DNA of 64,000 bases from Flavobacterium tyrosinilyticum (GTDB taxonomy: Bacteria > Bacteroidota > Bacteroidia > Flavobacteriales > Flavobacteriaceae): positions 1,319,383 to 1,383,382 of the forward strand of contig NZ_JAMOKG010000001.1 of NCBI RefSeq assembly GCF_023656565.1, in the 5' to 3' direction. Position 1 is the stretch's first letter. Every line of letters begins with the position of its first letter. The notes beneath the pieces are model-generated. The model was not told where the DNA came from. It saw only the letters and a program-made list of their open reading frames with translations, and made no database searches. This document shows positions 53,298 through 61,299 of the stretch, in pieces. The position numbers and the translations under genes were made by a program.

Positions 53298-53714
53298 ATG
53301 ATAGAATGGTATAAAATTGCCATGTTCCAGAACTATGCAAACTTTAGCGGAAGAGCTAGAAGAAGTGAATATTGGTATTTTCGTCTTGCGACAGGAATCC
53401 TCTTTTTTGTATTTGCTTTTTTAGCGATAATATTATCTGCGATTTTAGGCCCAACAATAGGTCTTTCAATTGCTGGAGTTCTATTTTTTCTTTACATGCT
53501 TGCATCTATAATTCCGTCTTTGTCTGTTACAGTTAGAAGAATGCATGATTTAGGCAAAAGTGGCTGGACAATTTTAGTTGCTTTAATTCCGTTGGCTGGA
53601 CCTATTTGGATGTTAGTTTTGTTGATTACTGAAGGAGAGTTTGGAGAAAACTATTACGGTCCAGATCCTAAAAGTACAATAGAAGAAATTGATGAAATTG
53701 GAATTAATAATTAA
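53298..53714 (+). CDS. DUF805 membrane protein
   Basis: 138 residues, three to four membrane helices. Family signatures: MFQNYANFSGRARRSEYWYF at the N-terminus, VTVRRMHDLGKSGW and NYYGPDPK near the end. Function unknown. It is preceded by the candidate leader RNA and followed 16 bp later by a TM2 gene, which is probably co-transcribed. Confidence 0.92.
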   Translation: MIEWYKIAMFQNYANFSGRARRSEYWYFRLATGILFFVFAFLAIILSAILGPTIGLSIAGVLFFLYMLASIIPSLSVTVRRMHDLGKSGWTILVALIPLAGPIWMLVLLITEGEFGENYYGPDPKSTIEEIDEIGINN

Positions 53715-53730
53715 CTAAATAATATAAAAA

Positions 53731-54009
53731 ATGGAAACAACAAAACCAGAAAGCTGGAACACGCCGTCGCAACCAAGACAGGAAAATAAGAAAGTATTAG
53801 CTGGACTTATGGGTATTCTTTTTGGATCTTTAGGAATTCACAAATTTGTACTTGGTTATACTCAAGAAGGAATTATACAAATCGTAATTAGTGTAGTTAC
53901 TTGCGGAATTGGTAGTATAATCGGATTTATTGAAGGAATCATTTACTTGACAAAATCAGATGAAGAGTTTTATCAAACGTACCAAGTTGGTAAAAAAGGC
54001 TGGTTTTAA
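53731..54009 (+). CDS. TM2-domain membrane protein
   Basis: 92 residues: a short polar N-terminus, then two membrane helices with the TM2 motif KKVLAGLMGILFGSLGIHKF and the turn CGIGSIIGFIEGIIYLTKSD. A terminator follows. A decayed second copy of its 3' end and terminator is found at 57092-57233. Confidence 0.92.
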   Translation: METTKPESWNTPSQPRQENKKVLAGLMGILFGSLGIHKFVLGYTQEGIIQIVISVVTCGIGSIIGFIEGIIYLTKSDEEFYQTYQVGKKGWF

Positions 54010-54031
54010 GAGAAAACGCATATAATACTAG

Positions 54032-54065
54032 AAATCCCATTCAGAAATGAATGGGATTTTTTTTT
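54032..54065 (+). terminator. Terminator of the DUF805-TM2 operon
   Basis: AAATCCCATTC / GAATGGGATTT hairpin with a long T run. Confidence 0.88.
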
Positions 54066-54110
54066 GACTAAAAAAGTCTTTTTATGATATTTTAAAAACT
54101 TTTAGTGGCT

Positions 54111-54190
54111 GTTCGCGATTGGCAAAGTGAGTAATCTTGCACTCTGATAGAAACGAGTAATGGAGTAACTGAAAATCCGTAAGAGTAGGG
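54111..54190 (+). ncRNA. Candidate structured leader RNA of the second DUF805 gene
   Basis: Second copy of the DUF805 leader: GTTCGCGATTGGCAAAG, TGAGT, an ACTC (from 54141) / GAGT stem, GGAGTAACTGAAAATCC and AAGAGTAGGG, ending ~18 bp before ATG 54209. The stem bases differ from copy one but remain paired, as expected if the RNA structure is selected. See 53202-53276. Confidence 0.6.
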
Positions 54191-54208
54191 AAATTATAAA
54201 AAAGTATT

Positions 54209-54547
54209 ATGTTAGAAATTTACAAAAAAGTAGTTTTACAGAATTACGCAAACTTTAAGGGAAGAGCAAGAAGAAAAGAATTTTGGATGTTTTTGTTAGC
54301 GAATGCTATAATTGGTTTTGTTATTGGTTTTCTTGCCGGATTGATATCAGAAAAGCTAATGATTCTTGCAAGTATTTTTAATTTGGCAATTTTATTACCT
54401 TCTATTGCTGTTGCAGTAAGAAGATTACAAGATGTTGATAAAGAATGGTGGCATATTTTTATTCCATTTTACAATATTTATTTGTTTTGCCAAGATGGTA
54501 CAGTAGGACCTAACCAATACGGAGCAGATCCTAAAAACAGATTATAA
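54209..54547 (+). CDS. DUF805 membrane protein (second copy)
   Basis: 112 residues. VLQNYANFKGRARRKEFWMF, VAVRRLQDVDKEWW and NQYGADPKNR match the first DUF805 protein but the sequence is shorter and diverged, so the two are old paralogues. Own leader RNA and own terminator. Confidence 0.9.
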   Translation: MLEIYKKVVLQNYANFKGRARRKEFWMFLLANAIIGFVIGFLAGLISEKLMILASIFNLAILLPSIAVAVRRLQDVDKEWWHIFIPFYNIYLFCQDGTVGPNQYGADPKNRL

Positions 54548-54597
54548 GATATTAGAGAGATCGGAAAAGATCTAAACTAGTTTATAAAAAATTGTAA

Positions 54598-54638
54598 TTA
54601 AAAAAATCCCATTTGTTTATGCAGATGGGATTTTTTGT
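54598..54638 (+). terminator. Terminator of the second DUF805 gene
   Basis: AAAAATCCCATTTG / CAGATGGGATTTTTT hairpin; the third of three similar 'AATCCCATT' terminators in this patch. Confidence 0.8.
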
Positions 54639-54702
54639 AGAAAAATAGATTTTGTGATAAAGGCAGCTGAATTTGTTTAAGGAAAATGAAAAATACATAA
54701 AA

Positions 54703-55098
54703 ATGAAAAACTCGGAGATAATTTTACCAGATGAATTAAAACACATTAATGACTGGTTTTGGGATATAATAAGTAAAGCGAAGCAGGACGAAAACAAACT
54801 TCGTAAAATACTTGAAAAAATGGATAAAGATGCAATATATGATTTTCAAGATTTATTTATAGAAGCAGCGGTTGAGTTACGTTGTCAGCCTTTTACAGAT
54901 TTTACAGAGAGCTCAGAAGATGGAATTGACGATATAAGTAATTGGGTTGTAAGTAAAGGAAAAGCCTATTATGTTGAAATTTTAGATTATCCAGAAAGAA
55001 TACCTTATTCTGTTGAAGACAAAACAGAAGAAATTATTGCTCATGTAGCAGATGAGGTTTATTTTGAAAAGTTTGGCGAAACTACAGGTCTTTATTGA
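54703..55098 (+). CDS. DUF4240-like protein
   Basis: 131 residues from ATG 54703. INDWFWDIISKAKQDENKLR, AIYDFQDLFIEAAVEL, SEDGIDDISNWVVSKGKAYY and LDYPERIP match the DUF4240 pattern (W-x-II...F...GC/EDGF...W...KG...Y). DUF4240 proteins are often found among polymorphic-toxin immunity genes. Acidic, cytoplasmic. Confidence 0.75.
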   Translation: MKNSEIILPDELKHINDWFWDIISKAKQDENKLRKILEKMDKDAIYDFQDLFIEAAVELRCQPFTDFTESSEDGIDDISNWVVSKGKAYYVEILDYPERIPYSVEDKTEEIIAHVADEVYFEKFGETTGLY

Positions 55099-55128
55099 TT
55101 TATTCAATATGGCGCGGAACAGCGACAA

Positions 55129-55256
55129 CCGATAGCGCGGATTTACAATCCTTGCCCATTCCAATGAGAACGAAAAGTGTATAAGAAACAAGGTCAATAA
55201 ATAAAAGATCATAAGATATATTATGCGGGCACGGATTGCAAATCCGCGCTATCGGG
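55129..55256. repeat. Inverted pair of the 'GATAGCGCGGATTTGCAATC' element
   Basis: Left unit from 55129 (CCGATAGCGCGGATTTACAA), right unit to 55256 (GCACGGATTGCAAATCCGCG then CTATCGGG). Much higher GC than the surroundings. Further copies at 56505-56532 and 56947-57093. The GC-rich, palindromic, non-coding form is REP-like. Confidence 0.85.
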
Positions 55257-55320
55257 TTAAATAATAGATTTTGCAAATTCACACTATTAGAATTCTTAAT
55301 TATCATAAACTTTAGAAATT

Positions 55321-56292
55321 ATGGATATTAACGAAAAATTGAAAAGAGCTTACAGAAAGTATGAAGAGAATTTTTCTACAGGAATAAAGTTAGGAGACGT
55401 AGCGAAAGATTATGAAGTAGGTAAAACCAAAATAATTGGTATAGTTGAAAGTAATAATATTGAAAAAGACCATATTTTGCTTTTAAATTTGCGAAATGTT
55501 TATTCTCTAAATCTCTCCAAATGGAAAGATGATGTTGTTTTAAGTGGAGGAAATGATATTCAACATTTGAAGAACATGCAAATGGTCACTTTTTACCAAT
55601 GCATGGCTCAAGAGCTTTACAAAATAAAATATCCTACAATGATAACTTCTTACAATTTGTGGACAGTTGTTGTTGCTTTAATTCATTTTGTGATTTTTGG
55701 ATGGAAACGGGAAGAAGAAATTTTATTTGAGTTCATAAAAAGAAATTTTGGTAGCAGTTTACTGAAATCGAATACGACATCTGAAAAACATGTATGGTTT
55801 TTACTTAGTCTTTATTTAGAATATAGAAATAAGACAATTGAGAGGGTTAATGAAAAGAAAAGCTTCGTAAGTGCTCTTTTTAAAAAGAAAAAAACTGAAA
55901 ATGCTTTAGATTATGAATTGGGTATTTATGAAGATGTTTTAAAAAAATGGAATATAAGTAATCTAGAGAAAATAGAAGAATTAATTAATAAAATGATAGA
56001 GTATCATTCAGAATTAGTTTCGAAAATAGGTCAATTAGGCGAGTTTACGAATTTTCAATATGGTTTCTATCCGTATGAGATTTTGTTTTTAATGCATATT
56101 AGAAAAAGTAAAGGATTGCCAAATCCAACTCAGTTTAATAGCTTTTTAATGAATACAGTTGAAGCAAAATTGACATTTAAAGATTTTGAGCCTTATCCAG
56201 AATTTGATCCTTTGGTTCGTATTGTTGATGATTTTTATAAAAAGAATTATTCGGATTATATTCCAAATAAGGTTGATAAATTGTTTGAATGA
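55321..56292 (+). CDS. Protein of unknown function, immunity-like
   Basis: 323 residues, mostly helical and cytoplasmic. Segments SYNLWTVVVALIHFVIFGWK, FEFIKRNFGSSLL and YGFYPYEILFLMHIRKSKG. I do not recognise a family; the size, helical repeats and position among small unrelated genes separated by palindromes resemble immunity proteins. AT-rich. Confidence 0.65.
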   Translation: MDINEKLKRAYRKYEENFSTGIKLGDVAKDYEVGKTKIIGIVESNNIEKDHILLLNLRNVYSLNLSKWKDDVVLSGGNDIQHLKNMQMVTFYQCMAQELYKIKYPTMITSYNLWTVVVALIHFVIFGWKREEEILFEFIKRNFGSSLLKSNTTSEKHVWFLLSLYLEYRNKTIERVNEKKSFVSALFKKKKTENALDYELGIYEDVLKKWNISNLEKIEELINKMIEYHSELVSKIGQLGEFTNFQYGFYPYEILFLMHIRKSKGLPNPTQFNSFLMNTVEAKLTFKDFEPYPEFDPLVRIVDDFYKKNYSDYIPNKVDKLFE

Positions 56293-56327
56293 AAAAAAAC
56301 ATACAAAAAGAGAAAAAGCAAATTACG

Positions 56328-56588
56328 TTCACGAGCGGGACGCTCGCGCTAGCGTTGAATTAGTGGATGCTGGGCAAGGTATGTTGAGAATAATTATTCC
56401 TAAGATTATGTTAGAGTATTCTAAATGTCTTATTTGTGATGTTTTTCAAAAAGAGAAAAACATTGTTGAAGAAAACGAGTGGTGGTTAGATTAGATATGT
56501 CGATAACACCGATTGCAAATCCGCGCTATCGCTTTTTTTGCGGTTTATGGATCTAATCAATCCGCTAGAGTTAGTCCTGCTCGTGACC
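56328..56588. repeat. Palindromic element around a gene fragment
   Basis: TTCACGAGCGGGACGCTCGC (from 56328) has a degenerate inverted partner at 56565-56588 (CTAGAGTTAGTCCTGCTCGT). Between them is a single 'GATTGCAAATCCGCGCTATC' unit at ~56510-56532. High GC relative to neighbours. Confidence 0.75.
56354..56494 (+). pseudogene. 3' remnant of an unidentified gene
   Basis: The frame reads VELVDAGQGMLRIIIPKIML, then EYSKCLICDVFQKEK, and ends WWLD before a stop. It has protein-like composition but begins inside the GC-rich palindrome, whose frame (HERDARAS) is not protein-like. Likely the C-terminal end of a gene truncated at the palindrome. No family recognised. Confidence 0.45.
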
Positions 56589-56643
56589 GCAAATTGAGAA
56601 CCCCAACTTATAAAAGAAAGTACAAATTGGAAGATAAGTAAAT

Positions 56644-56943
56644 ATGACGAAAAAAGAAATTGAGTTACTAAAATTAGAAATAGTTGAACTAACAGAGTTG
56701 TTTTATAATGAATGGGATGACTTACGTGATGCATTAAGTAATGCTGGTGTAAAAATTAATAACGGCCGTTTAGTTGCAATGTATGAAGATGAGAATGATA
56801 ATATGGATGGTGTTTTTATAACAGAAGATAATCTGATAGTTAAGTACGAAATTTTAAATAATATTGCGTACGTAAAAATTATTTCAAATGTTGATGAAGT
56901 CTCTGAAGATTATCCACAAGTTATTGTTGCTATTCAAAGTTAA
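56644..56943 (+). CDS. Small acidic protein of unknown function
   Basis: 99 residues. ELTELFYNEWDDLRDALSNA and YEDENDNMDGVFITEDNLIV. Cytoplasmic, no family recognised. Flanked on both sides by palindromic repeats; plausible immunity-type or accessory gene. Confidence 0.6.
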   Translation: MTKKEIELLKLEIVELTELFYNEWDDLRDALSNAGVKINNGRLVAMYEDENDNMDGVFITEDNLIVKYEILNNIAYVKIISNVDEVSEDYPQVIVAIQS

Positions 56944-56946
56944 ATA

Positions 56947-57093
56947 CCCGATAGCGCGGATTTGCAATCCGTGCCCGCTCCAATAAGAAAAAAAACAATG
57001 TCAATAAAGTACGAGGGAATTACAACAGACCAGGTTGTGGATTTATTGTGACACTCTTTGCTGGCACGGATTGCAAATCCGCGCTATCGGGGT
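56947..57093. repeat. Inverted pair of the 'GATAGCGCGGATTTGCAATC' element
   Basis: Left unit 56947-56980 (CCCGATAGCGCGGATTTGCA), right unit 57061-57093 (ATTGCAAATCCGCGCTATCG). About 80 bp between them, containing no gene. Its right end abuts the TM2 remnant. Confidence 0.88.
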
Positions 57094-57187
57094 ATGGTTG
57101 GATTTGTTGAAGGAATCATCTACTTAACAAAATCGGATGATGAGTTTTACCAAACGTATCAAGTTGGAAAAAAACCTTGGTTCTAAA
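57092..57187 (+). pseudogene. TM2-protein gene remnant (last ~31 codons)
   Basis: Reads GMVGFVEGIIYLTKSDDEFY then QTYQVGKKPWF and stop; the intact TM2 protein at 53731-54009 ends SIIGFIEGIIYLTKSDEEFY, QTYQVGKKGWF. The copy starts exactly at the end of a palindromic element and lacks everything upstream. A homologous terminator follows. Confidence 0.9.
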
Positions 57188-57196
57188 AATTTTACA

Positions 57197-57233
57197 AATC
57201 CCATTTCTGATTGCTGAAATGGGATTTTTTTTG
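57197..57233 (+). terminator. Terminator following the TM2 remnant
   Basis: AAATCCCATTTC / GAAATGGGATTT hairpin plus T run, similar to that after the intact TM2 gene. Confidence 0.8.
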
Positions 57234-57339
57234 GAAATTTCTCCCAAAGAAGTGATTTTAACTTAAGACATTATAATAAAAATTTTATTTTACTAAATAA
57301 AAAACGTTACTTCATTGTAATTAAATTTTAATATAAAAT

Positions 57340-58437
57340 ATGGGATTATTTAGCAGAAACAATAAGATTGAAAAACCCGAAGTTCTTCTTGAACTACGAA
57401 GTCCAAGTTGTCCAATAACAGCGGTTGTAGAACAAGACAATAGAACAGCTTATTTTTATTTGTTTGGTGATAACGAAGATTTTGGTATGAAAAGCTGCTG
57501 GATTCGAAATTTAATTGAAGCACCAGAAAAAATAGAAACAAAACTGATGGAAAAAGGTGTTCCTCCTATGTTAACCAAAGAGTTTTGCAAATTTCCAAAA
57601 GGTCAAGAAGCGCTTAATGCTGATAATTTGGAGATTGTTTGGTTGGAAGAAGGGGATGGGGCAGCATTATTGGAAAATGGAGAGATTTTATGCGTAATTC
57701 CTAGTTGGGGAGGAGATGGAGGATTTTATGGTTATGCACGCGATTGCATTGGTACGGGTGATTTTGCTTGGGAACTTTCAGAAGATAATGAAATGCGCAA
57801 ACGTGTTAAAAGTGCAATTAAATTTTTTGAAGCATGGGAGAAATTCGTCAATCCTTTTCAATTAGTACAGCCTGAAATCTTAAAGTACTATGATGAAATG
57901 TTTGGTAAAAGCGAAAAATATTTCGCAATTGATGGACCAGAGGGGCCGCCAAAAGGTTTGTATGTGCTTGAAGGAAATGAAAAAACTGTTTTTGCAACCG
58001 TGGCAGTATCATTACGACCACAGCCAAAAGTAGAGATGTATTATGAAAATCCTGATGAAGTCAATAGAATTGAACTTGGAGTTATTCTAAAATCTGGATT
58101 GACAAATGAGCAAGTAAACGATGTTGCGGGTCTTATAAGTGGAATTGCAATGATACCGTGGGATTATATTACATTTTTGGCAGAAGGGCATACGGTAGAA
58201 TTTCAAACAAGTATTAGCGAAAAATTTAAGTATGCAGTACTTACTAATAAATTAAAAGTTTTACCTCAAATTAACTTAACTAGTTATGCCAAATCAAATG
58301 TTTCTTTTTTATTGATTGTACCCATTTCAGAGAGAGAAATGGAGGTAATGAAAGAATCTGGATCACAAGCTGTACTAAGTAAACTTGACAGCATAGGGGA
58401 GGAAATATTCAATTTAGAGCGAAATGAAGTGGTTTAA
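57340..58437 (+). CDS. Two-part protein with C-terminal SUFU-like domain
   Basis: 365 residues. The N-terminal part (~10-170) is unrecognised, with WGGDGGFYGYARDCIGTGDF. The C-terminal part (~200-360) resembles suppressor-of-fused-like domains: RIELGVILKSGLTNE, GIAMIPWDYITFLAEGHTV, and FLLIVPISEREMEVMKESGS. SUFU-like domains in bacteria occur mostly as immunity proteins for polymorphic toxins. No toxin gene is seen in the window. Confidence 0.75.
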   Translation: MGLFSRNNKIEKPEVLLELRSPSCPITAVVEQDNRTAYFYLFGDNEDFGMKSCWIRNLIEAPEKIETKLMEKGVPPMLTKEFCKFPKGQEALNADNLEIVWLEEGDGAALLENGEILCVIPSWGGDGGFYGYARDCIGTGDFAWELSEDNEMRKRVKSAIKFFEAWEKFVNPFQLVQPEILKYYDEMFGKSEKYFAIDGPEGPPKGLYVLEGNEKTVFATVAVSLRPQPKVEMYYENPDEVNRIELGVILKSGLTNEQVNDVAGLISGIAMIPWDYITFLAEGHTVEFQTSISEKFKYAVLTNKLKVLPQINLTSYAKSNVSFLLIVPISEREMEVMKESGSQAVLSKLDSIGEEIFNLERNEVV

Positions 58438-58451
58438 GGGTAGTTTGAAAA

Positions 58452-58492
58452 AAAAGAAAACTCATAGGTCTATGAGTTTTCTTTTTTTTTAT
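58452..58492. terminator. Bidirectional terminator between convergent genes
   Basis: AGAAAACTCATA / TATGAGTTTTCT stem with A and T runs on both sides. Confidence 0.85.
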
Positions 58493-58502
58493 AATTATTT
58501 TT

Positions 58503-60305
58503 TTAATCTTCCTTCTCGGATAATTTACGTTCCAATTCAATCTGAAACTCTTCGATAACAGGTTTCATTGTGCTTTCTGGAATATCGGCGATTCTAATGT
58601 ACATTAAACCGTCGATAGCGTTATTAAATAACGGATCAACGTTGAAAGCTACAACTCTTGCATTTTGTTTGATGTATTTCTTAATTAAAACAGGCAAACG
58701 TAAGTTTCCTGGTTCTAATTCGTCAATGATTTTATCAAACTTATTCAAATCAGATTCTGCTTCGTCGAAAATGAAATCTTTGTCAGCGTCTTTCAGTTTT
58801 ACTTTGTACGCTTTTTTCGGGTGAATGTATTGTGCGATATACGGATCGTAATAGTTCGATTTCATGAACTCAATCATCAATGATTTAGAGAAATCTGAAA
58901 ACTGATTACTGATACTTACACCTCCAACTAAATATTTGTGTTCTGGATGGCGCAAAGTGGTATGAATAATACCTTTCCACAATAAGAACAAAGGCATTGG
59001 TTTTTGCTGATACTCTTTTACGATAAATGCACGACCCATTTCGATCGATTTGTGCATCATATCATGAAGTTCTGGTTCAAACCTGAAAAGATCCGTTAAG
59101 TAGAAACCTTCAATTCCGTATTTTGGATAGATTTCAGAACCTAATCCCATACGGTAAGCACCAGCGATTTTTTTGGTTTCATCATCCCATAAAAACATAT
59201 GGTGATAATATTGGTCGTATTCATCTAAGTCAATAGATTCATTTGTTCCTTCTCCTACTTCACGAAAAGTAATTTCACGAAGACGCCCTATTTCATGTAA
59301 AATGTTCGGAATCTCTTTTGCACTTGCAAAGAAAACCTCATAGTTTTTGCTTTGTAAAAATCTGCTGTCATTATCACGCAATGCCTGAACTTCATCAATC
59401 AATTTTGATTCGCTTGCAGCTGTTACAATTTTTTTAGGTGCTTTTGGTATTTTAAGACTTGCTGTATCAATCAGTTTGGTGTCTTTTTCAAACGGATTGG
59501 CTAGCATATAGGTTTTCTTTCTCAAGAATTCTGAGTATTCTTCAAAAGATTCAATTTCGTTTTGTTCAGATACAGAAATTGGTTTTCCAATACGAACTTT
59601 AATTACACGATCTTTTTGCGTAAGCAATTCTGAAGGTAATTTAGCGGTACGTAAAGTGTCATCAATTTTAGAAAGCCAGTAGAATAATTTACTGTTTTTG
59701 GCATGAAAATAAATCGGAACTACAGGAACTTTTGCTTTTCTAATTAGTTTAAGAGCACCTTCTTCCCAAGGTTTATCCACTACTAATTTACCATCTTTAT
59801 AGGTAGAAACTTCACCAGCAGGAAAAATACCTAGTGGTTTTCCGTCGCTTAAATGGCGCAACGTTTCTTTAATACCAATTACGCTCGATTTTGCATCCTT
59901 ATGGTTTTCAAAAGGATTAACCGGCATAATGTATTTTTTCATCGGAACAATTCTGTGTAATAAGAAATTGGCAATGATTTTGAAATTTGGCTCTCTTTCA
60001 AGCATTAATTTCAAAAGCAAAATTCCGTCAATTCCGCCAAGCGGATGATTTGAAATGGTAATATACGCACCATCTTTTGGTAGACGTTTTAAATCTTCTT
60101 CTGGGATTTCGAACTTAATTTCCATTTCATCCAAAATTCCGTTCAAAAACGCAAGGTCTTCCAAGTGTTTATTGCGGTCGTAAATTTTATTAAGGGTCGA
60201 GATCTTAAGAACCTTCATAAGAATCCAGCCAGAAAAGGTACCGAAAACTCCGTACTTTTCAACATTTATTGCCTTTGCAACTTCTTTCGCGGTAACTAAA
60301 CCCAT
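58503..60305 (-). CDS. olsF: Bifunctional OlsF/GlsF-type acyltransferase (PlsC-like + GNAT-like)
   Basis: 600 residues. The N-terminal acyltransferase half (~45-250) has ITISNHPLGGIDG (His/Asp pair) and FPAGEVSTYKDGK. The C-terminal half (~310-560) is an OlsB/GlsB-type N-acyltransferase (LREITFREVGEG, YRMGLGSEI, EMGRAFIVKEYQQ). In OlsF, characterised in Serratia and Flavobacterium, the two halves make N-acyl then O-acyl amino-acid lipids. The amino acid (ornithine or glycine) cannot be read from sequence. Confidence 0.88.
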   Translation of the reverse strand: MGLVTAKEVAKAINVEKYGVFGTFSGWILMKVLKISTLNKIYDRNKHLEDLAFLNGILDEMEIKFEIPEEDLKRLPKDGAYITISNHPLGGIDGILLLKLMLEREPNFKIIANFLLHRIVPMKKYIMPVNPFENHKDAKSSVIGIKETLRHLSDGKPLGIFPAGEVSTYKDGKLVVDKPWEEGALKLIRKAKVPVVPIYFHAKNSKLFYWLSKIDDTLRTAKLPSELLTQKDRVIKVRIGKPISVSEQNEIESFEEYSEFLRKKTYMLANPFEKDTKLIDTASLKIPKAPKKIVTAASESKLIDEVQALRDNDSRFLQSKNYEVFFASAKEIPNILHEIGRLREITFREVGEGTNESIDLDEYDQYYHHMFLWDDETKKIAGAYRMGLGSEIYPKYGIEGFYLTDLFRFEPELHDMMHKSIEMGRAFIVKEYQQKPMPLFLLWKGIIHTTLRHPEHKYLVGGVSISNQFSDFSKSLMIEFMKSNYYDPYIAQYIHPKKAYKVKLKDADKDFIFDEAESDLNKFDKIIDELEPGNLRLPVLIKKYIKQNARVVAFNVDPLFNNAIDGLMYIRIADIPESTMKPVIEEFQIELERKLSEKED

Positions 60306-60395
60306 GTACTACTTTTAATTTATTAGAACAGCGAACAAAGATAACAAAAAAGTCTACTTTTCGTTGTTTCCAAGACAAACTTTGCACTTTTTTAT

Positions 60396-60403
60396 TACAT
60401 TTG
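60396..60403 (+). promoter_or_regulatory. Candidate -7 box (TACATTTG) of the exonuclease III gene
   Basis: Perfect TAnnTTTG match 21 bp before ATG 60425. The exact -33 box is unclear. Confidence 0.55.
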
Positions 60404-60424
60404 AAATCCTTAAAAAAATCACTG

Positions 60425-61186
60425 ATGAAAATTATTTCTTATAATGTAAACGGAATTAGAGCCGCAATAAACAAAGGGTTTATTGAGTGGTTGCAACAAG
60501 CAAATCCTGATGTTATCTGCCTTCAGGAAATAAAAGCTACGCAAGATCAAATTCCGGTAGATGATATAACAGCAGCGGGTTATCCGTTTCAATACTACTA
60601 TCCTGCAACCAAAAAAGGGTATAGCGGAGTAGCTATTCTTTCTAAAACTAAACCAAACAATATTGTTTACGGTACTGGAATTCATCATATGGATTTTGAG
60701 GGTAGAAATCTTCGTGCAGATTTTGATGATGTTTCTGTAATGAGCTTGTATCTTCCATCTGGAACAAACATTGAAAGGCTGGATCATAAGTTTATGTTTA
60801 TGGATGATTTTCAGAATTATGTCAATGAATTAAAACTTACGATTCCGAATCTGATCATCTGCGGAGATTATAATATCTGTCACGAAGCAATTGACATTCA
60901 CGATCCAGTTCGTAACAAAACAGTTTCTGGATTTCTTCCGGCAGAGCGCGCTTGGTTGGATACTTTTATGAAATCTGGATTTATAGATAGTTTCCGTCAT
61001 TTCAATAAAGAACCGCATCATTATTCTTGGTGGAGTTACCGTGCAGGAGCAAGAGGAAACAATAAGGGTTGGCGTATCGATTATAATTTGGTAAGTAACG
61101 CATTAGAAGACAGATTAAAAAGAGCGGTTATACTTCCAGATGCTATGCATTCAGATCATTGTCCGATTTTAGTTGAGATTGATTAA
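60425..61186 (+). CDS. xth: Exodeoxyribonuclease III
   Basis: 253 residues from ATG 60425 (MKIISYNVNGIRAA); the eight codons upstream overlap the promoter. Motifs: CLQEIKATQDQIP, GDYNICHEAIDI, RAGARGNNKGWRIDY and HSDHCPI. AP endonuclease and 3'-5' exonuclease of base-excision repair. Confidence 0.95.
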   Translation: MKIISYNVNGIRAAINKGFIEWLQQANPDVICLQEIKATQDQIPVDDITAAGYPFQYYYPATKKGYSGVAILSKTKPNNIVYGTGIHHMDFEGRNLRADFDDVSVMSLYLPSGTNIERLDHKFMFMDDFQNYVNELKLTIPNLIICGDYNICHEAIDIHDPVRNKTVSGFLPAERAWLDTFMKSGFIDSFRHFNKEPHHYSWWSYRAGARGNNKGWRIDYNLVSNALEDRLKRAVILPDAMHSDHCPILVEID

Positions 61187-61299
61187 TTTTTGGTATTGTT
61201 CTTGCTGAAAAAGATTTAAATTTTAAAATTGATATTGCAATTGGCATTGAATTTTGAAATTTAAAATTATTAAATGCCTAAAATAAAAACTGATTAAAG

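Noticed and set aside
56186..56353. N-terminal part of the longer frame ending at 56494
   Set aside because: It overlaps the end of the 323-residue gene in another frame and then reads through the GC-rich palindrome; only the part from ~56354 looks protein-derived.
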